Assembly (NCBI RefSeq): GCF_004770745.1
Contig: NZ_RQGD01000045.1
Location: 1 to 64,000 of the forward strand
Source: Leptospira ognonensis
Lineage (GTDB): Bacteria > Spirochaetota > Leptospiria > Leptospirales > Leptospiraceae
Direction of reading: 5' to 3'
Length of the DNA: 64,000 bases
Part shown: one piece after another, positions 45,515 through 55,650 of the stretch
How the letters are laid out: the number at the start of each line of letters is the position of its first letter
Numbering within the stretch: position 1 is the first letter of the stretch
Made by a program: the position numbers and the translations under genes
The notes under the pieces: model-generated
The model's input: the letters and a program-made list of their open reading frames with translations, nothing else
What the model was told of the DNA's origin: nothing
Database searches by the model: none

Positions 45515-46279
45515 ACGAAGATCATCTGAAGAGAGTTCCGCAGCTCCGCGATTTGGAAATGCTTGCTCAAAAAAAAGCGCAGCTAACAAATCAAAATCTT
45601 CATCTTCTACATAGTTTTTTAGTTCCCAGAGTTCATTTCTTCTTTTGATTAAAAGAGAAACGGTGGCATCTTCTAGAGAAAATTCAATTTTTGCACGATT
45701 CAGTTCCCTAATAAAAAAATTGAGATTATACAAAACGTAGTCACGAAAGTATTGTAAACTTGCAAGTGTTGGCTCATACTTTAACAAAGCTTCGGTAAGG
45801 TAGCATGCCGTTTTAAGTTCTTCTGTATTTTTTGTTTCAAAAAAATTTGTATAGATCTGGCTGATTGTTTCGAGCATTGTTTTTGTGCTATGGTAACAGC
45901 CGAGGATGAACTCCCTTTTATCTTCATTCTCCTGACAGAATTTCCAGATATCAATAATACTTTTCTCTTTGATTGCTAATTTTAATGCTCCATCGCAGGT
46001 TTCATCCGTCGGAACGGGATCTGAAAGTCGAATGAAAAGATATTTTGTTTCGTAGGCGAAACGAGATTCCTTGGGAATATAATATTCAATCCAAATGGGT
46101 TCTTTATAATAGTGAATGCTTTCTGCCGGACTTAAATCTGGAGTCACCTTGAGCGATTTCAGTTTTCGTACATCATCGGTGAGAACTTTTTTTCCCTCGA
46201 TCCTCGTCCGACTACGCTTGATTTGGCGGAGCTCCGACTTATTTAAAAGAGGCTTTGGCTTGAAGGGTTGGGACTCCAT
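45503..46279 (-). CDS. Hypothetical cytosolic protein
   Basis: A 258-residue, charged, mainly helical protein with a basic N-terminus (KSELRQIKRSRTRIEGKKVL). No signal peptide, membrane segment or known motif. A conserved-looking core is EPIWIEYYIPKESRFAYETK. It follows the thioredoxin-like gene by 18 bases, probably in one operon with ubiA-like and upstream genes. Confidence 0.6.
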   Translation of the reverse strand: MESQPFKPKPLLNKSELRQIKRSRTRIEGKKVLTDDVRKLKSLKVTPDLSPAESIHYYKEPIWIEYYIPKESRFAYETKYLFIRLSDPVPTDETCDGALKLAIKEKSIIDIWKFCQENEDKREFILGCYHSTKTMLETISQIYTNFFETKNTEELKTACYLTEALLKYEPTLASLQYFRDYVLYNLNFFIRELNRAKIEFSLEDATVSLLIKRRNELWELKNYVEDEDFDLLAALFFEQAFPNRGAAELSSDDLRLFD

Positions 46280-46297
46280 AGTATTAGGGTCGGCGGA

Positions 46298-46801
46298 TTA
46301 GAAGACTTGCGTGAGAAAAGATCGAAGCCAAAAGCTAAAAGGGCTGATAATTCCTGTATCAAAAAATAGGACTTCCCCCTTTCTATTTAAAAAAATCGTG
46401 GTTGGATAAGCAGTCACGCCCCAATCTTTAAGGACGTCGTATTTGGCCTTTAACACGGGGTATTTTATGTTACGAGCTATTATATACTCTGCTAAATCTT
46501 TCGACTCTTCATCTTCAACCACCGAGAGAAAAACCGTATCTCCCATAAGTAAGTTTAAGTTTTTATCTAGAAGATAGGAGTAGGCCTTACAAACGCTGCA
46601 CCAACTTGCCCAAAAATAAACCACTTTCGGTTTGTTTTCCCATTGAGTCTGCTCTATGGGTGTCGTCGCTAAGGATTCAATCGAAATCCGCGGATGCGAA
46701 CTTTTCCCGCGAAGCATGGCAAAACCAAGTGTCGCAGCGAAGAAGAATATAAATGCGACCGCTAATTTGGCAGGATAAGGCCACTCTTTCCAAAATTTCA
46801 T
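46298..46801 (-). CDS. Membrane-anchored thioredoxin-like (TlpA-type) protein
   Basis: A 167-residue protein with one N-terminal membrane segment (PAKLAVAFIFFFAATLGFAM) and a periplasmic thioredoxin fold: VVYFWASWCSVCKAYSYLLD with redox-active Cys-Ser-Val-Cys, and the cis-Pro region AYPTTIFLNRKGEVLFFDTG. Likely a periplasmic thiol reductant or oxidant. It is 9 bases after the UbiA-like gene. Confidence 0.85.
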   Translation of the reverse strand: MKFWKEWPYPAKLAVAFIFFFAATLGFAMLRGKSSHPRISIESLATTPIEQTQWENKPKVVYFWASWCSVCKAYSYLLDKNLNLLMGDTVFLSVVEDEESKDLAEYIIARNIKYPVLKAKYDVLKDWGVTAYPTTIFLNRKGEVLFFDTGIISPFSFWLRSFLTQVF

Positions 46802-46810
46802 TGTACCCTC

Positions 46811-47710
46811 TTATTGTAAGACAGGTACACTATAGAAAAAGTTACTAAACATTAAAAAGAGGACGAGAAGCAACCAAAGTAAGCCAGAGACGAGGACAGC
46901 TCTATCCGTTAAAATGGCTCTTGTCGGATCGTGACCCATGTTTTTAATATAGATGATGTAAAGACTTCTAAATATGGCATAAACAACAATCGGAACTGTA
47001 TAGACCATGTTTTCCGTTCCCAGACTTTTTGCCGTACTCGGGCTTACGGTATACATAACGTAACTTACAAGAGTGAGGGTGGCAACAACTCCCATCATCA
47101 AATCTAAAAATTCTATTGAGTATTCTTCTAGAATCTTTCTATGTTTTCCAGCATCAGATTTTAAGATCGAGATCTCGCCACGACGTTTCGAAAAGCCCCA
47201 GAACAATGCCAACATGAACGTACAAAGCAGAAGCCAGTGTGAAAATTCCACTTCTATTACAATGGCTCCGGCAATGGCCCTGAGTACAAATCCGATGGAT
47301 ATACTCATTACATCTAAAATGACGATGTGCTTTAGAATCTTACTATATACAAGATTGAAAGCCAAATAAAAGAGTGTGAGGAAGAAGAACGGCTTCGACA
47401 GTAAAAATGCGCCAATCAAGGCGAAAGGAAGGATCGCACCAGTGATGACAAGCGCGAGTCCCGCATCTAATGCACCACTTGCGAGCGGTCGGTGTTTTTT
47501 TTCTGGATGTTTTGCATCTTCTTCTCTATCTAAAAAATCGTTAAAGACGTACTGCGAACTTGCGACCAAAGAGAAGAGAACAAAAGCCATAGTCACGCGT
47601 AATAGAGATGGCACATCAAAAATTCGTTTTGAAAAAATCAGTCCGGCAAATAAGATCAAATTTTTGATCCATTGCGGAAGCCTCATTAATTTTAAATATA
47701 ATAAGATCAT
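46811..47710 (-). CDS. UbiA-family prenyltransferase, decaprenyl-phosphate phosphoribosyltransferase-like
   Basis: A 299-residue inner-membrane protein with about eight membrane segments. The first Asp-rich motif reads YVFNDFLDREEDAKHPEK, followed by KHRPLASGAL; the N-D-x-x-D-x-x-x-D-x-x-H-P-x-K-x-x-R-P form is typical of the branch that transfers 5-phosphoribosyl groups to polyprenyl phosphate, rather than quinone-forming UbiA. If so, it supplies a lipid-linked pentose for envelope glycans. Substrate is inferred from the motif only. Confidence 0.8.
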   Translation of the reverse strand: MILLYLKLMRLPQWIKNLILFAGLIFSKRIFDVPSLLRVTMAFVLFSLVASSQYVFNDFLDREEDAKHPEKKHRPLASGALDAGLALVITGAILPFALIGAFLLSKPFFFLTLFYLAFNLVYSKILKHIVILDVMSISIGFVLRAIAGAIVIEVEFSHWLLLCTFMLALFWGFSKRRGEISILKSDAGKHRKILEEYSIEFLDLMMGVVATLTLVSYVMYTVSPSTAKSLGTENMVYTVPIVVYAIFRSLYIIYIKNMGHDPTRAILTDRAVLVSGLLWLLLVLFLMFSNFFYSVPVLQ

Positions 47711-47715
47711 GATAT

Positions 47716-48741
47716 TTAATTAAACTTTTTATTTGCTTCTATATGACGCATCTTTAATACGATTTTAGATACGCCTTTGATTTCGGGAAGTTTAATATGA
47801 AAGAAGGGATCAGAGCCAATCGATTCCATCTCTATCCATGCACCTGGAACGGATTTTCCAGAAAGTTTCATTTCATTTACAGTGCCATAACTCATTTTAT
47901 CTTTGGGAAGAAGATCTTCTCCCCAAACGAAGTCATGAGTATAGATGAGCTTCCCCTTTCCATCGAAAAATTTCATGGATTCCGTTGTAAATCGGACGCG
48001 AGGGAGCTGGACGGGATCGATGCGAACTTCAATTAGATCCGTCGACTTTGGTAAAACGAATTCATAATCTACCCATTCCCCTTTTTTCTCTATTTGGATC
48101 TCATTGATGATGGAATATTCCTCTTTTGGAGAAGGGAAGGATTTTGATAAATAAAAGACCTGAACCTTTGATTTTCCGAGTTCTGGATATTTAAGCTTTC
48201 GAAAACCAGTAGAACCTATCGCAAGGGAAAGGAGGGCAACCAAGACGGCACCCTGAATTTTCCAACGAAACTTTTGTTCCGACAGCATTGTTCTTAATTC
48301 AGTTTTGTTCAAAATTCGGTAATAGCTTTCCAAATCAGAAAGTAAGTCCGATAGATTGCCCTCTAAAATTTCTATCTTTGTTTCCTCTTTTTCTAAGTCG
48401 ATGGCAGACAAGGAAAAAATAGCTTCGTATTTTAAGTAAAGATTTGTTAGCTTTTCATTTCCTATCGAGGAAATCGCTACCTTCCAATCTTTTCCTACTT
48501 CCGTTAATGGTTTACCATAATAGAATAAGGATAAATTGATCAAGTCCAATGCTAACAAACGTATAATGAGAATAGAATCTTCTAATTTGGAATTCGCATT
48601 TAGAATCTCGACGGATTCCAATCGAGAAAAAGCAGCATCCATGAGCAATTTTAATTTAGATCTTTTTTCTTCTTTTAATTGATCCTCAGTAGAGAGTGCC
48701 GGTTTTTTAAAATTTATTTTAAACAGGTCGAGTGTTGCCAT
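47716..48741 (-). CDS. Membrane protein of unknown function
   Basis: A 341-residue protein: a helical cytosolic half (1-160), one membrane segment (IQGAVLVALLSLAIGSTGF) and an outer beta-rich half of about 150 residues (WVDYEFVLPKSTDLIEVRID, FHIKLPEIKGVSKIVLKMRH), which may be a jelly-roll, carbohydrate-binding-like fold. It lies 5 bases before the UbiA-like gene, so a role in envelope glycan assembly is possible but unproven. Confidence 0.6.
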   Translation of the reverse strand: MATLDLFKINFKKPALSTEDQLKEEKRSKLKLLMDAAFSRLESVEILNANSKLEDSILIIRLLALDLINLSLFYYGKPLTEVGKDWKVAISSIGNEKLTNLYLKYEAIFSLSAIDLEKEETKIEILEGNLSDLLSDLESYYRILNKTELRTMLSEQKFRWKIQGAVLVALLSLAIGSTGFRKLKYPELGKSKVQVFYLSKSFPSPKEEYSIINEIQIEKKGEWVDYEFVLPKSTDLIEVRIDPVQLPRVRFTTESMKFFDGKGKLIYTHDFVWGEDLLPKDKMSYGTVNEMKLSGKSVPGAWIEMESIGSDPFFHIKLPEIKGVSKIVLKMRHIEANKKFN

Positions 48742-48798
48742 AGTGATTCCAGTGATTGCAGAATTGAATTTGAATCTGGATGCGTAAAGTAATTTTCT

Positions 48799-50325
48799 CT
48801 AACCCACCTGGATCTTAACACCATCATCGGTTGTACCCATCTTTGGAACGCCTGAATGTCCCGTTGCCGCTATGAGAATGGTAAAGATGCCGACTCTTCC
48901 CACAAACATGACAAAAGCATAAATTAATTTTTCAAAATCCCCTAGCTGTGGTGTTAAATTGAGTGAATATCCTACGGTCGAAAAAGAGGAAATCATTTCA
49001 AAAAATATAACATGCAGGGAGTGTTGGTTTTGATCTACAATCCCAAGCAGAATAAATGTTGCCGCAAGTGCAAGCGTGGCAAGAAAATATACACGTATCG
49101 CTATTGCCACCGAATTCTTCGAAACAATCTCACCAAACACCATTACGGGCTTCGATGGTTGGATCACATTTTTTAAATATGCGAGTAACAAGACAAAGGT
49201 TGTAATTTTTATACCACCGGCAGTTCCCTGAGGCCCCCCACCAATAAACATGAGGACGGTAATGATGATGACAGAAGCATCACTTAGATTTCCGAAATCC
49301 ATCGTGGCAAATCCTGCAGTTCTTGAGCAGACCGAGATAAAGATGGCATTGGCTACACGATCCCAAAAGTCAAGTGGATGAAGGGAGTGTGGATTACCTC
49401 TTTCAAGAAAGTAAATGCCAAAGGCACCAAACAAAACAAGTACGAGTGATCCATAAACAAGCAGGCGGGACTGAATGCGTGTGGTCTCACCTCTCAAATG
49501 CATATTATAACGCTCGATTCGATTTTCTAAGTGTGCAGAAAACTGTGTCGGAAGGTATAAAAATTTTGAAATTTTGCCTGTTCGCACCGCTTGTTGTAGC
49601 ATTACGGTCTCTGTTACAACTTCGATTTTATCAACGATCCTAAAAAGTAGGGTAAGTAAAAATTTTTCCAAAAGTATGATAACCGGAAAACCAATCCCGC
49701 CCAAGATCACAAGGCCACTAACGATGTAGAGACAAAACGGTTCATGACGGAGTGCACTCAAATCATCGGTAATCGAAAAACCAGCGTTATTGAAAGCAGA
49801 AACAGCTGTAAAAAGAGAATAGAACCATCTTTCATTTGGTCCTTCCGTTCCTTCTGGCATGTGAAGAAAAAGTCCGATCGCACCTAATATCTCTAGTACG
49901 AAGGAGATATTGACAATAGAAAGAAGGATCCGATTTACCTCGTTGGATTTCATGGATTCCGTTTCATCCTTGGTATCTATCGCCGCTGTTACGAAGGCAT
50001 TGAACTTAGTATTTCGCGAAATCCCCTTGATGATCAAAAATCCGATGATGACAGTAAAGCTGATGATTCCAAGACCGCCAAGCTGGATTAAAAATAAGAG
50101 AATCCAGTGGGTCCCGGGTTCCAAAGTCGAGATCGCTACGGGAGCAAGACCCGTAACACAGATGGCGGAAGCGGAAAGGTAGAAAGAATCAATATAGGAA
50201 ATCGAACCGGTCTCGCTTGTATAGATGGCGACCGAACCAAGGAGTATGGCCGAGAGAAATCCCAGGCAAACCACCCGAGCAAAGGACATAGTCCGAAAAA
50301 ATCGCCTAAGACGTGATAATGGCAT
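48799..50325 (-). CDS. Potassium uptake protein, TrkH/KtrB family
   Basis: A 508-residue K+ channel-like transporter subunit with about ten membrane segments in four pore repeats; each has a filter Gly, as in SASAICVTGLAPV, VSAFNNAGFSI, SVCSRTAGFATMD and ISSFSTVGYSLN. A TrkA/KtrA-type gating subunit is not in the window. The gene is divergent from fusA with 131 bases between. Confidence 0.92.
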   Translation of the reverse strand: MPLSRLRRFFRTMSFARVVCLGFLSAILLGSVAIYTSETGSISYIDSFYLSASAICVTGLAPVAISTLEPGTHWILLFLIQLGGLGIISFTVIIGFLIIKGISRNTKFNAFVTAAIDTKDETESMKSNEVNRILLSIVNISFVLEILGAIGLFLHMPEGTEGPNERWFYSLFTAVSAFNNAGFSITDDLSALRHEPFCLYIVSGLVILGGIGFPVIILLEKFLLTLLFRIVDKIEVVTETVMLQQAVRTGKISKFLYLPTQFSAHLENRIERYNMHLRGETTRIQSRLLVYGSLVLVLFGAFGIYFLERGNPHSLHPLDFWDRVANAIFISVCSRTAGFATMDFGNLSDASVIIITVLMFIGGGPQGTAGGIKITTFVLLLAYLKNVIQPSKPVMVFGEIVSKNSVAIAIRVYFLATLALAATFILLGIVDQNQHSLHVIFFEMISSFSTVGYSLNLTPQLGDFEKLIYAFVMFVGRVGIFTILIAATGHSGVPKMGTTDDGVKIQVG

Positions 50326-50335
50326 TTTGAGTGAA

Positions 50336-50411
50336 AGCTCTTTCTAAATCCTAAGTTTTACCCAGGCACAAAAAGCCCAAGTACTTTACAAAAGAGCTCA
50401 ATTTAGGATTT
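50336..50411. repeat. Two interleaved inverted repeats between trkH and fusA
   Basis: AGCTCTTT (50336-50343) pairs with AAAGAGCT (50391-50398), and AAATCCTAA (50346-50354) pairs with TTAGGATTT (50403-50411). The order A-B-A'-B' cannot form one nested hairpin; in RNA it would be a pseudoknot or two competing hairpins. The spacing is also compatible with two protein sites. Confidence 0.4.
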
Positions 50412-50456
50412 TGGTAGAATCACAACGAATATTTATTTAATATTTGCGGGAAATTT

Positions 50457-52574
50457 ATGACCTCAACTACAGCGACAAAACGCGATCCAAAACTAGAGAA
50501 AGTCCGTAACATCGGAATTTCAGCCCATATTGACTCTGGAAAGACAACTCTTACAGAACGAATTTTATTCTATACGAACAAAATCCATGCCATCCACGAA
50601 GTTCGCGGAAAAGACGGCGTTGGAGCTACCATGGACAGTATGGACCTCGAAAGAGAAAGAGGGATTACCATCCAATCTGCTGCAACCTATTGCACATGGA
50701 AAGACATCTCGATCAACATCATCGATACTCCTGGCCACGTAGATTTTACGATTGAAGTGGAGAGATCCCTTCGCGTACTTGATTCTGCGATTATGGTTCT
50801 CTGTGGTGTGGCAGGTGTTCAGTCCCAATCTATCACGGTTGACCGCCAGATGAAACGCTATAGCGTTCCACGAGTTGCGTTCATTAACAAGCTAGACAGA
50901 ACGGGTGCTAACCCTTGGCGAGTCATTGAACAACTTAGAGAAAAATTATTCCTAAATGCACATGCAGTTCAGCTTCCGATTGGTCTTGAAAACGATCTTC
51001 TCGGAATTGTGGACCTGGTAGAAATGAAGGCATATTATTTTGAAGGTCCAAATGGACAGGACATCAAGATCACTGACATTCCAGCGGAAATGCAAGAACT
51101 CGCAAACGAAAAACGCGAAGCACTCTTAGATGCCGTTTCCCTATTCAGTGATGAACTCACAGAAGAGATGCTCGAAGGCAACGTAACAGAAGCACGAGTG
51201 AAAGAAGCAATCCGTCGTGGAGTACTCGCTCTAAAATTTGTACCCGTGTTTATGGGCTCTGCCTTCAAAAACAAAGGCGTGCAAAAACTCTTAGATGGGG
51301 TCGCGGACTACCTGGCTTCTCCTTATGATGTCATCAACAAAGGGAAAGAACTTGGAAACGAAGAAAATGAAGTCATCATGGAATCTGATCCAGAGAAGCC
51401 TCTCGTATGTCTTGCCTTTAAATTGGAAGATGGTAGATACGGTCAGTTAACTTACGTTCGGGTTTACCAAGGTAGACTTGAAAAAGGGATGACCATTTAT
51501 AATTCCTCGAACAACAAACGCCACAACATCGGTCGTTTGGTGCGAATGAGTGCCAATGACATGGAAGATATCACAAAGGCAGAAGCTGGTGATATCGTAG
51601 CTCTTTTTGGTATCGATTGTGCCTCTGGGGATACATTCACAGATGGAAAAGCAAAAGTTACGATGGAATCTATGTTTGTTCCAACTCCCGTAATTTCACT
51701 TACGATTGAGTGCAAAGAATCGAAACAACTTCCAAACCTTGCCAAAGCACTGAACCGTTTCACAAAAGAAGACCCAACCTTCCAAACAGAAATGGACAAA
51801 GAGTCAGGCCAAACCATCATCAAAGGAATGGGCGAGCTCCACTTAGAAGTATATATTGAACGGATGAAACGTGAGTATGGTGTGGATCTTGTCACAGGTG
51901 CACCGCAAGTTGCTTACCGTGAAACGATAACAAAAACCGCCGAATTTGATTACACACATAAAAAACAAACGGGCGGCCAAGGCCAGTTCTCTCGAGTTGC
52001 TGGGTTCATGGAACCGATCGAAGGCGACGAAGGAAAAGACTACGAATTCGTAGACAAAGTCGTTGGTGGATCGATACCAAGAGAATACATTGGCTCCTGC
52101 GATAAGGGCTTTCGCTCTTGTCTAGAAAGAGGGTCACTCATCGGGTTTCCTATCATCGGCGTTCGTTGCGTGATCAATGACGGAGCTTACCATGATGTGG
52201 ATTCATCCGACATGGCCTTCCAAATCGGCGCACGCTATGCATTCCGACAAGGATTCCAAAAAGCAGCACCTCTCATTCTTGAGCCAATCATGAAAGTGGA
52301 AGTAGAAGGACCGACAGAATTCCAAGGAGCGATCCTAGCTTCTGTCAACCAAAGACGTGGGATGATTCTAAACACAACCGAAGAAAATGGTTATGCGAAG
52401 ATTGAAGCCGAAGTTCCTCTAGCGGACATGTTTGGTTACTCCACGGTTCTCAGGTCCTCTACTCAAGGTAAGGCTGAATTTGCTATGGAATTTTCAAAAT
52501 ACTCTCCGGTGCCAAGAAACGTAGCCGAAGAGCTCATGAAAAAATACAAAGTCAACAGCAGAGACGAAGAGTAA
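50457..52574 (+). CDS. fusA: Translation elongation factor G
   Basis: A 705-residue GTPase that drives ribosomal translocation. G1 [20 protein letters not shown]2/G3 [10 protein letters not shown] and [14 protein letters not shown]4 [11 protein letters not shown], then domains II-V with the domain IV segment [11 protein letters not shown] and the C-terminal [20 protein letters not shown]. It is a single gene here, not in a str operon, and is followed by a strong terminator. Confidence 0.96.
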   Translation: MTSTTATKRDPKLEKVRNIGISAHIDSGKTTLTERILFYTNKIHAIHEVRGKDGVGATMDSMDLERERGITIQSAATYCTWKDISINIIDTPGHVDFTIEVERSLRVLDSAIMVLCGVAGVQSQSITVDRQMKRYSVPRVAFINKLDRTGANPWRVIEQLREKLFLNAHAVQLPIGLENDLLGIVDLVEMKAYYFEGPNGQDIKITDIPAEMQELANEKREALLDAVSLFSDELTEEMLEGNVTEARVKEAIRRGVLALKFVPVFMGSAFKNKGVQKLLDGVADYLASPYDVINKGKELGNEENEVIMESDPEKPLVCLAFKLEDGRYGQLTYVRVYQGRLEKGMTIYNSSNNKRHNIGRLVRMSANDMEDITKAEAGDIVALFGIDCASGDTFTDGKAKVTMESMFVPTPVISLTIECKESKQLPNLAKALNRFTKEDPTFQTEMDKESGQTIIKGMGELHLEVYIERMKREYGVDLVTGAPQVAYRETITKTAEFDYTHKKQTGGQGQFSRVAGFMEPIEGDEGKDYEFVDKVVGGSIPREYIGSCDKGFRSCLERGSLIGFPIIGVRCVINDGAYHDVDSSDMAFQIGARYAFRQGFQKAAPLILEPIMKVEVEGPTEFQGAILASVNQRRGMILNTTEENGYAKIEAEVPLADMFGYSTVLRSSTQGKAEFAMEFSKYSPVPRNVAEELMKKYKVNSRDEE

Positions 52575-52600
52575 GCTTTTTTACTCTTATGTTTTCAGAA

Positions 52601-52626
52601 AAAGGCGGGTCTCACCCGCCTTTTTT
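52601..52626 (+). terminator. Rho-independent terminator of fusA
   Basis: AAAGGCGGGT / ACCCGCCTTT with a short loop (CTC) gives a 10-bp perfect stem whose last bases merge into a run of six T, 27 bases after the fusA stop. Confidence 0.9.
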
Positions 52627-52662
52627 GTTTCTACCGATCATTCTTCTTGGTCGATAGATTAA

Positions 52663-53319
52663 ATGGATCCACTCATGCGAAGTTACCAAATGATGATGAT
52701 GATGCTTTTTCTTTTTGCTTTCGGCTTGTTTACAGAAGTCGGATCCAAACAAGCTCCCGTTCCAAAACAAAATACATATCGGGTGCTGGCTGGGGACTCC
52801 TGGTGGGGCATTGCCAAGAAATTTAAACTCACTCCGAGCGAATTGGCGCTTCTAAATGGAAGAAAAGAATCGGATGCTTTGTACCAAAATGAACTTCTTC
52901 GCATTTCAGGCACTGGCCTCACCGCGGAGGAAGTAAAAGCACAAAAACCTAAACAGAAACCCTTTTTTCCCTTGCCAAGTATTGAAAAAACGGAAAGACC
53001 ATATTCTGATATCACACACCTACCTCATAAAGGGATTGAATACTCACATGACAAATCCGGTTGGGTTAGATCCAGTCTCCCCGGCAAGGTGATCAATATC
53101 GATTATATGGACGGCTACGAAAATTATGTGATCCTGGAACATGAAAATGGATGGTATTCTGTATACGCCAATTTAGAACGAGTGCAGGTTACCGAAGGGC
53201 AAGTCCTTTCTGCAAGGGAAAGGATTGGAACGCTAACAAAAAATCGAGGACTTTACTTCCAAGTAAACCAATTGAAAAATCCAGTGAACCCTACTCTCTT
53301 CTTACAACAAGGAACGTAA
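52663..53319 (+). CDS. Exported LysM protein with degenerate LytM (M23) domain
   Basis: A 218-residue exported protein with a Met-rich signal segment (MMMMMLFLFAFGLFTEVG), a LysM domain (YRVLAGDSWWGIAKKFKLTP) for peptidoglycan binding, and a C-terminal LytM-like domain (about 120-215). The metal ligands of active M23 peptidases are mostly lost: the first His survives (LPHKGIEYSH) but Asp is Glu, and the H-x-H-type residues become Asn and Gln (YANLERVQV, YFQVNQLKN). It is likely a non-catalytic activator of cell-wall amidases, like EnvC or NlpD. Ten bases upstream of the amidohydrolase gene. Confidence 0.85.
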   Translation: MDPLMRSYQMMMMMLFLFAFGLFTEVGSKQAPVPKQNTYRVLAGDSWWGIAKKFKLTPSELALLNGRKESDALYQNELLRISGTGLTAEEVKAQKPKQKPFFPLPSIEKTERPYSDITHLPHKGIEYSHDKSGWVRSSLPGKVINIDYMDGYENYVILEHENGWYSVYANLERVQVTEGQVLSARERIGTLTKNRGLYFQVNQLKNPVNPTLFLQQGT

Positions 53320-53328
53320 CTCTCTCAA

Positions 53329-54570
53329 ATGAGCCTGATCACCTATACAAATGCAGTTCTGTTTGAATCAGGAGAGCCAAAACAGGTTGACCTCCTCATC
53401 CAAGATTCACTCGTCAAAGATATAACACCTAATGCAGCTTTAGTGAAAAACGTTGATCCTAGCAACAAACTTAGTTATGATCTACGTGGGAAAATAGTTT
53501 ACCCAGGTTTTATCAATTCTCATGACCATCTTTTAGCAAGCTACCTTCCAAAAATCGGCGGAGCAACCAAACACAACTCTTGGCTTGCATATGATAATCT
53601 TTATAAATCATCAGGCGTTTTTGCAGAGAGACAACAAATAGAAATCGAGCTACTTCACTACCTCGGGGCTTATAAGAATCTTCTAGGTGCCGTGACAAGT
53701 GTGCAAGATCATATTCCGCATAACATACATAAACCCTTTTTGGATTCACTACCAGTCAAACTCATCCATAATTACTATCTGTCCCATTCCCTTGGAAACT
53801 ATAGCCTTGGATGGGGAGAAGGTCCCGCTTTAGAATATAAGCTTGCCGCACAGGCTAATTTACCTTTTATCACTCACCTCGGTGAAGGTTTAGATGAGGA
53901 TTCAATAAATAGTTTAAAAAAATTAGAAAAAGCCGAGGCACTTGGAGAATTTAGTGTTCTTATCCATTGCCTTCCTTTTGGACCTCGTGAGGTCGAGAAA
54001 ATTGCAAAGGCTGGGGCCAGTGTAGTCTGGTGTCCCACTTCAAATTTACATATCTTTGGAAAAACAACGAATATAAAACTGTTTATGGATATGGGTGTCA
54101 ATGTTTGCTTGGGAACCGACTTCTCCCCTTCTGGATCCTCAAATTTACTAGAAGAACTGCGTTTTGCCAAAAAACTATTCTTTGATTTGTACGAGGAAGA
54201 AATCTCCGACAGAACTCTCCTTGATTGGATCACAGTGAATCCATCGAAAGCATTCAAAATTCCTAATATAGGTTCCTTAAAGGCGGGATGTTCGGCTGAT
54301 TTTGTCGTCTTTGAGGAGGATGAAAAATCATCTGAAATTTCCATTTCCAACAAAAGTTCGGGACAAATTGATTTGATAGTCATTGATGGAAGTCCGAGAC
54401 TGGCATCCATTCATCATAAAAAACTTTTTTCTGATCTGGGCATTGATTTTGAGATCATCAAATTGGAAGGAAAAGATAAGATCGTGGCTGGATCTCCTTT
54501 GTCTTTATTAAAGCAAGTTTCAGCCAGTGTTGGGTATAAAAAGGAATTGGCTTTTTTACCTATTTTTTAA
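53329..54570 (+). CDS. Metal-dependent amidohydrolase (TRZ/ATZ or deaminase type)
   Basis: A 413-residue cytosolic TIM-barrel hydrolase. Metal-site residues: H-x-H in YPGFINSHDHLL, His in FITHLGEGLDED, His in VLIHCLPFG and Asp in CLGTDFSPSGSSNLLEEL. C-terminal TVNPSKAFKIPNIGSLKAGC is the family's composite beta domain. This pattern fits guanine, chlorohydrolase or S-adenosylhomocysteine-like deaminases; the substrate cannot be told from the sequence. Confidence 0.88.
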   Translation: MSLITYTNAVLFESGEPKQVDLLIQDSLVKDITPNAALVKNVDPSNKLSYDLRGKIVYPGFINSHDHLLASYLPKIGGATKHNSWLAYDNLYKSSGVFAERQQIEIELLHYLGAYKNLLGAVTSVQDHIPHNIHKPFLDSLPVKLIHNYYLSHSLGNYSLGWGEGPALEYKLAAQANLPFITHLGEGLDEDSINSLKKLEKAEALGEFSVLIHCLPFGPREVEKIAKAGASVVWCPTSNLHIFGKTTNIKLFMDMGVNVCLGTDFSPSGSSNLLEELRFAKKLFFDLYEEEISDRTLLDWITVNPSKAFKIPNIGSLKAGCSADFVVFEEDEKSSEISISNKSSGQIDLIVIDGSPRLASIHHKKLFSDLGIDFEIIKLEGKDKIVAGSPLSLLKQVSASVGYKKELAFLPIF

Positions 54571-54594
54571 AAATGAATCGCTAAGAGGAATAAC

Positions 54595-55650
54595 TTGTCT
54601 GGCCCTATCGTTCGAAATTACAAAGGTGGTTCCATCGTCTACTTTGAAAAAGACAAAGCAGAAGATATCTTTGTCCTCCAAAAGGGCAGAGTGGTGCTCA
54701 CATTCACCAACATCAATGGCGTCGAACTAAAAGAAGATGTAAAAATCGGCGAGTTTTTTGGAGTCAAGAGTGCGATCGGGCGCTACCCCCGGGAAGAAAC
54801 AGCACAAGTCATAGGAACCGCTACGGTTTTAGTTTTTAAAGTTCCTGAGTTTGAAAAATTTGTAGGTGATAAGACGCATTTGATCATCAAAATGCTAAAG
54901 GTCTTCTCAAGCCAGCTCAGACAAGTCCACAGACAAGTAAGGGAAATCCTAGGCCAAGGCGAAGCAAAAAATCCTGCCTTTGAGCTCATGAATGTCGCGG
55001 AAGTTTTTTATAAAAATGGAAACTGCGAGCATGCGGCTTATGCTTTTAACCAGTATATAAACCATTATCCAGACGGCATGTACATCGACCGTGCCAAACA
55101 ACTACAAGATTTAGCATCGAAAAAAACTCCTTTTCCGCTTACGATTCCGGAATTGGTGTATAAACCTGAGCCAGGAGCTAATGCTGGTAAGCTGCAAGAA
55201 ATGCTAAAGACTATGGCGGTCACAAAAGACCAGAGTCCTTCCACAGTAGATCCAAATTCCATTCAATCACTTTTCGACAAGGCCTCTACGCTTTTTAACG
55301 CACTCAAATATGAGGAAGCAGGACAGATCTACAAAACCCTTTCTGCTAGGACAGATTCCATGACACAAGAAGAAGAGCAGATGGTTGAAAATTCTCTTTT
55401 TTTCTATGGTAAGGTACAATATAAAACCAAAGACCTTACAAATGCCATTGGCACCTTTTCGAATTTCATAAAAAAATATCCCAAGGGACAACTACAAAAG
55501 GAAAACCTTTACCACCTAGCACTAGCTACGGAAGCGAATGGCGACAAAGACAAGGCTATCCAGTTTTATCAAAAAGTTGTGAGTATCCCTCCTTTAGATG
55601 ACAGTCTATCTGAAGATGCAAAGAAAAAAATCAAAGGGGGTAAATCGTAA
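54595..55650 (+). CDS. Cyclic-nucleotide-binding domain fused to TPR repeats
   Basis: A 351-residue cytosolic protein. Residues 1-120 are a cNMP-binding beta-roll ([40 protein letters not shown]); TPR-like pairs fill the rest ([60 protein letters not shown]). There is no helix-turn-helix, so it is not a classic Crp regulator; it may be a cyclic-nucleotide-responsive scaffold. Start is TTG after AAGAGGAA. It overlaps the next cNMP gene by one base. Confidence 0.85.
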   Translation: MSGPIVRNYKGGSIVYFEKDKAEDIFVLQKGRVVLTFTNINGVELKEDVKIGEFFGVKSAIGRYPREETAQVIGTATVLVFKVPEFEKFVGDKTHLIIKMLKVFSSQLRQVHRQVREILGQGEAKNPAFELMNVAEVFYKNGNCEHAAYAFNQYINHYPDGMYIDRAKQLQDLASKKTPFPLTIPELVYKPEPGANAGKLQEMLKTMAVTKDQSPSTVDPNSIQSLFDKASTLFNALKYEEAGQIYKTLSARTDSMTQEEEQMVENSLFFYGKVQYKTKDLTNAIGTFSNFIKKYPKGQLQKENLYHLALATEANGDKDKAIQFYQKVVSIPPLDDSLSEDAKKKIKGGKS

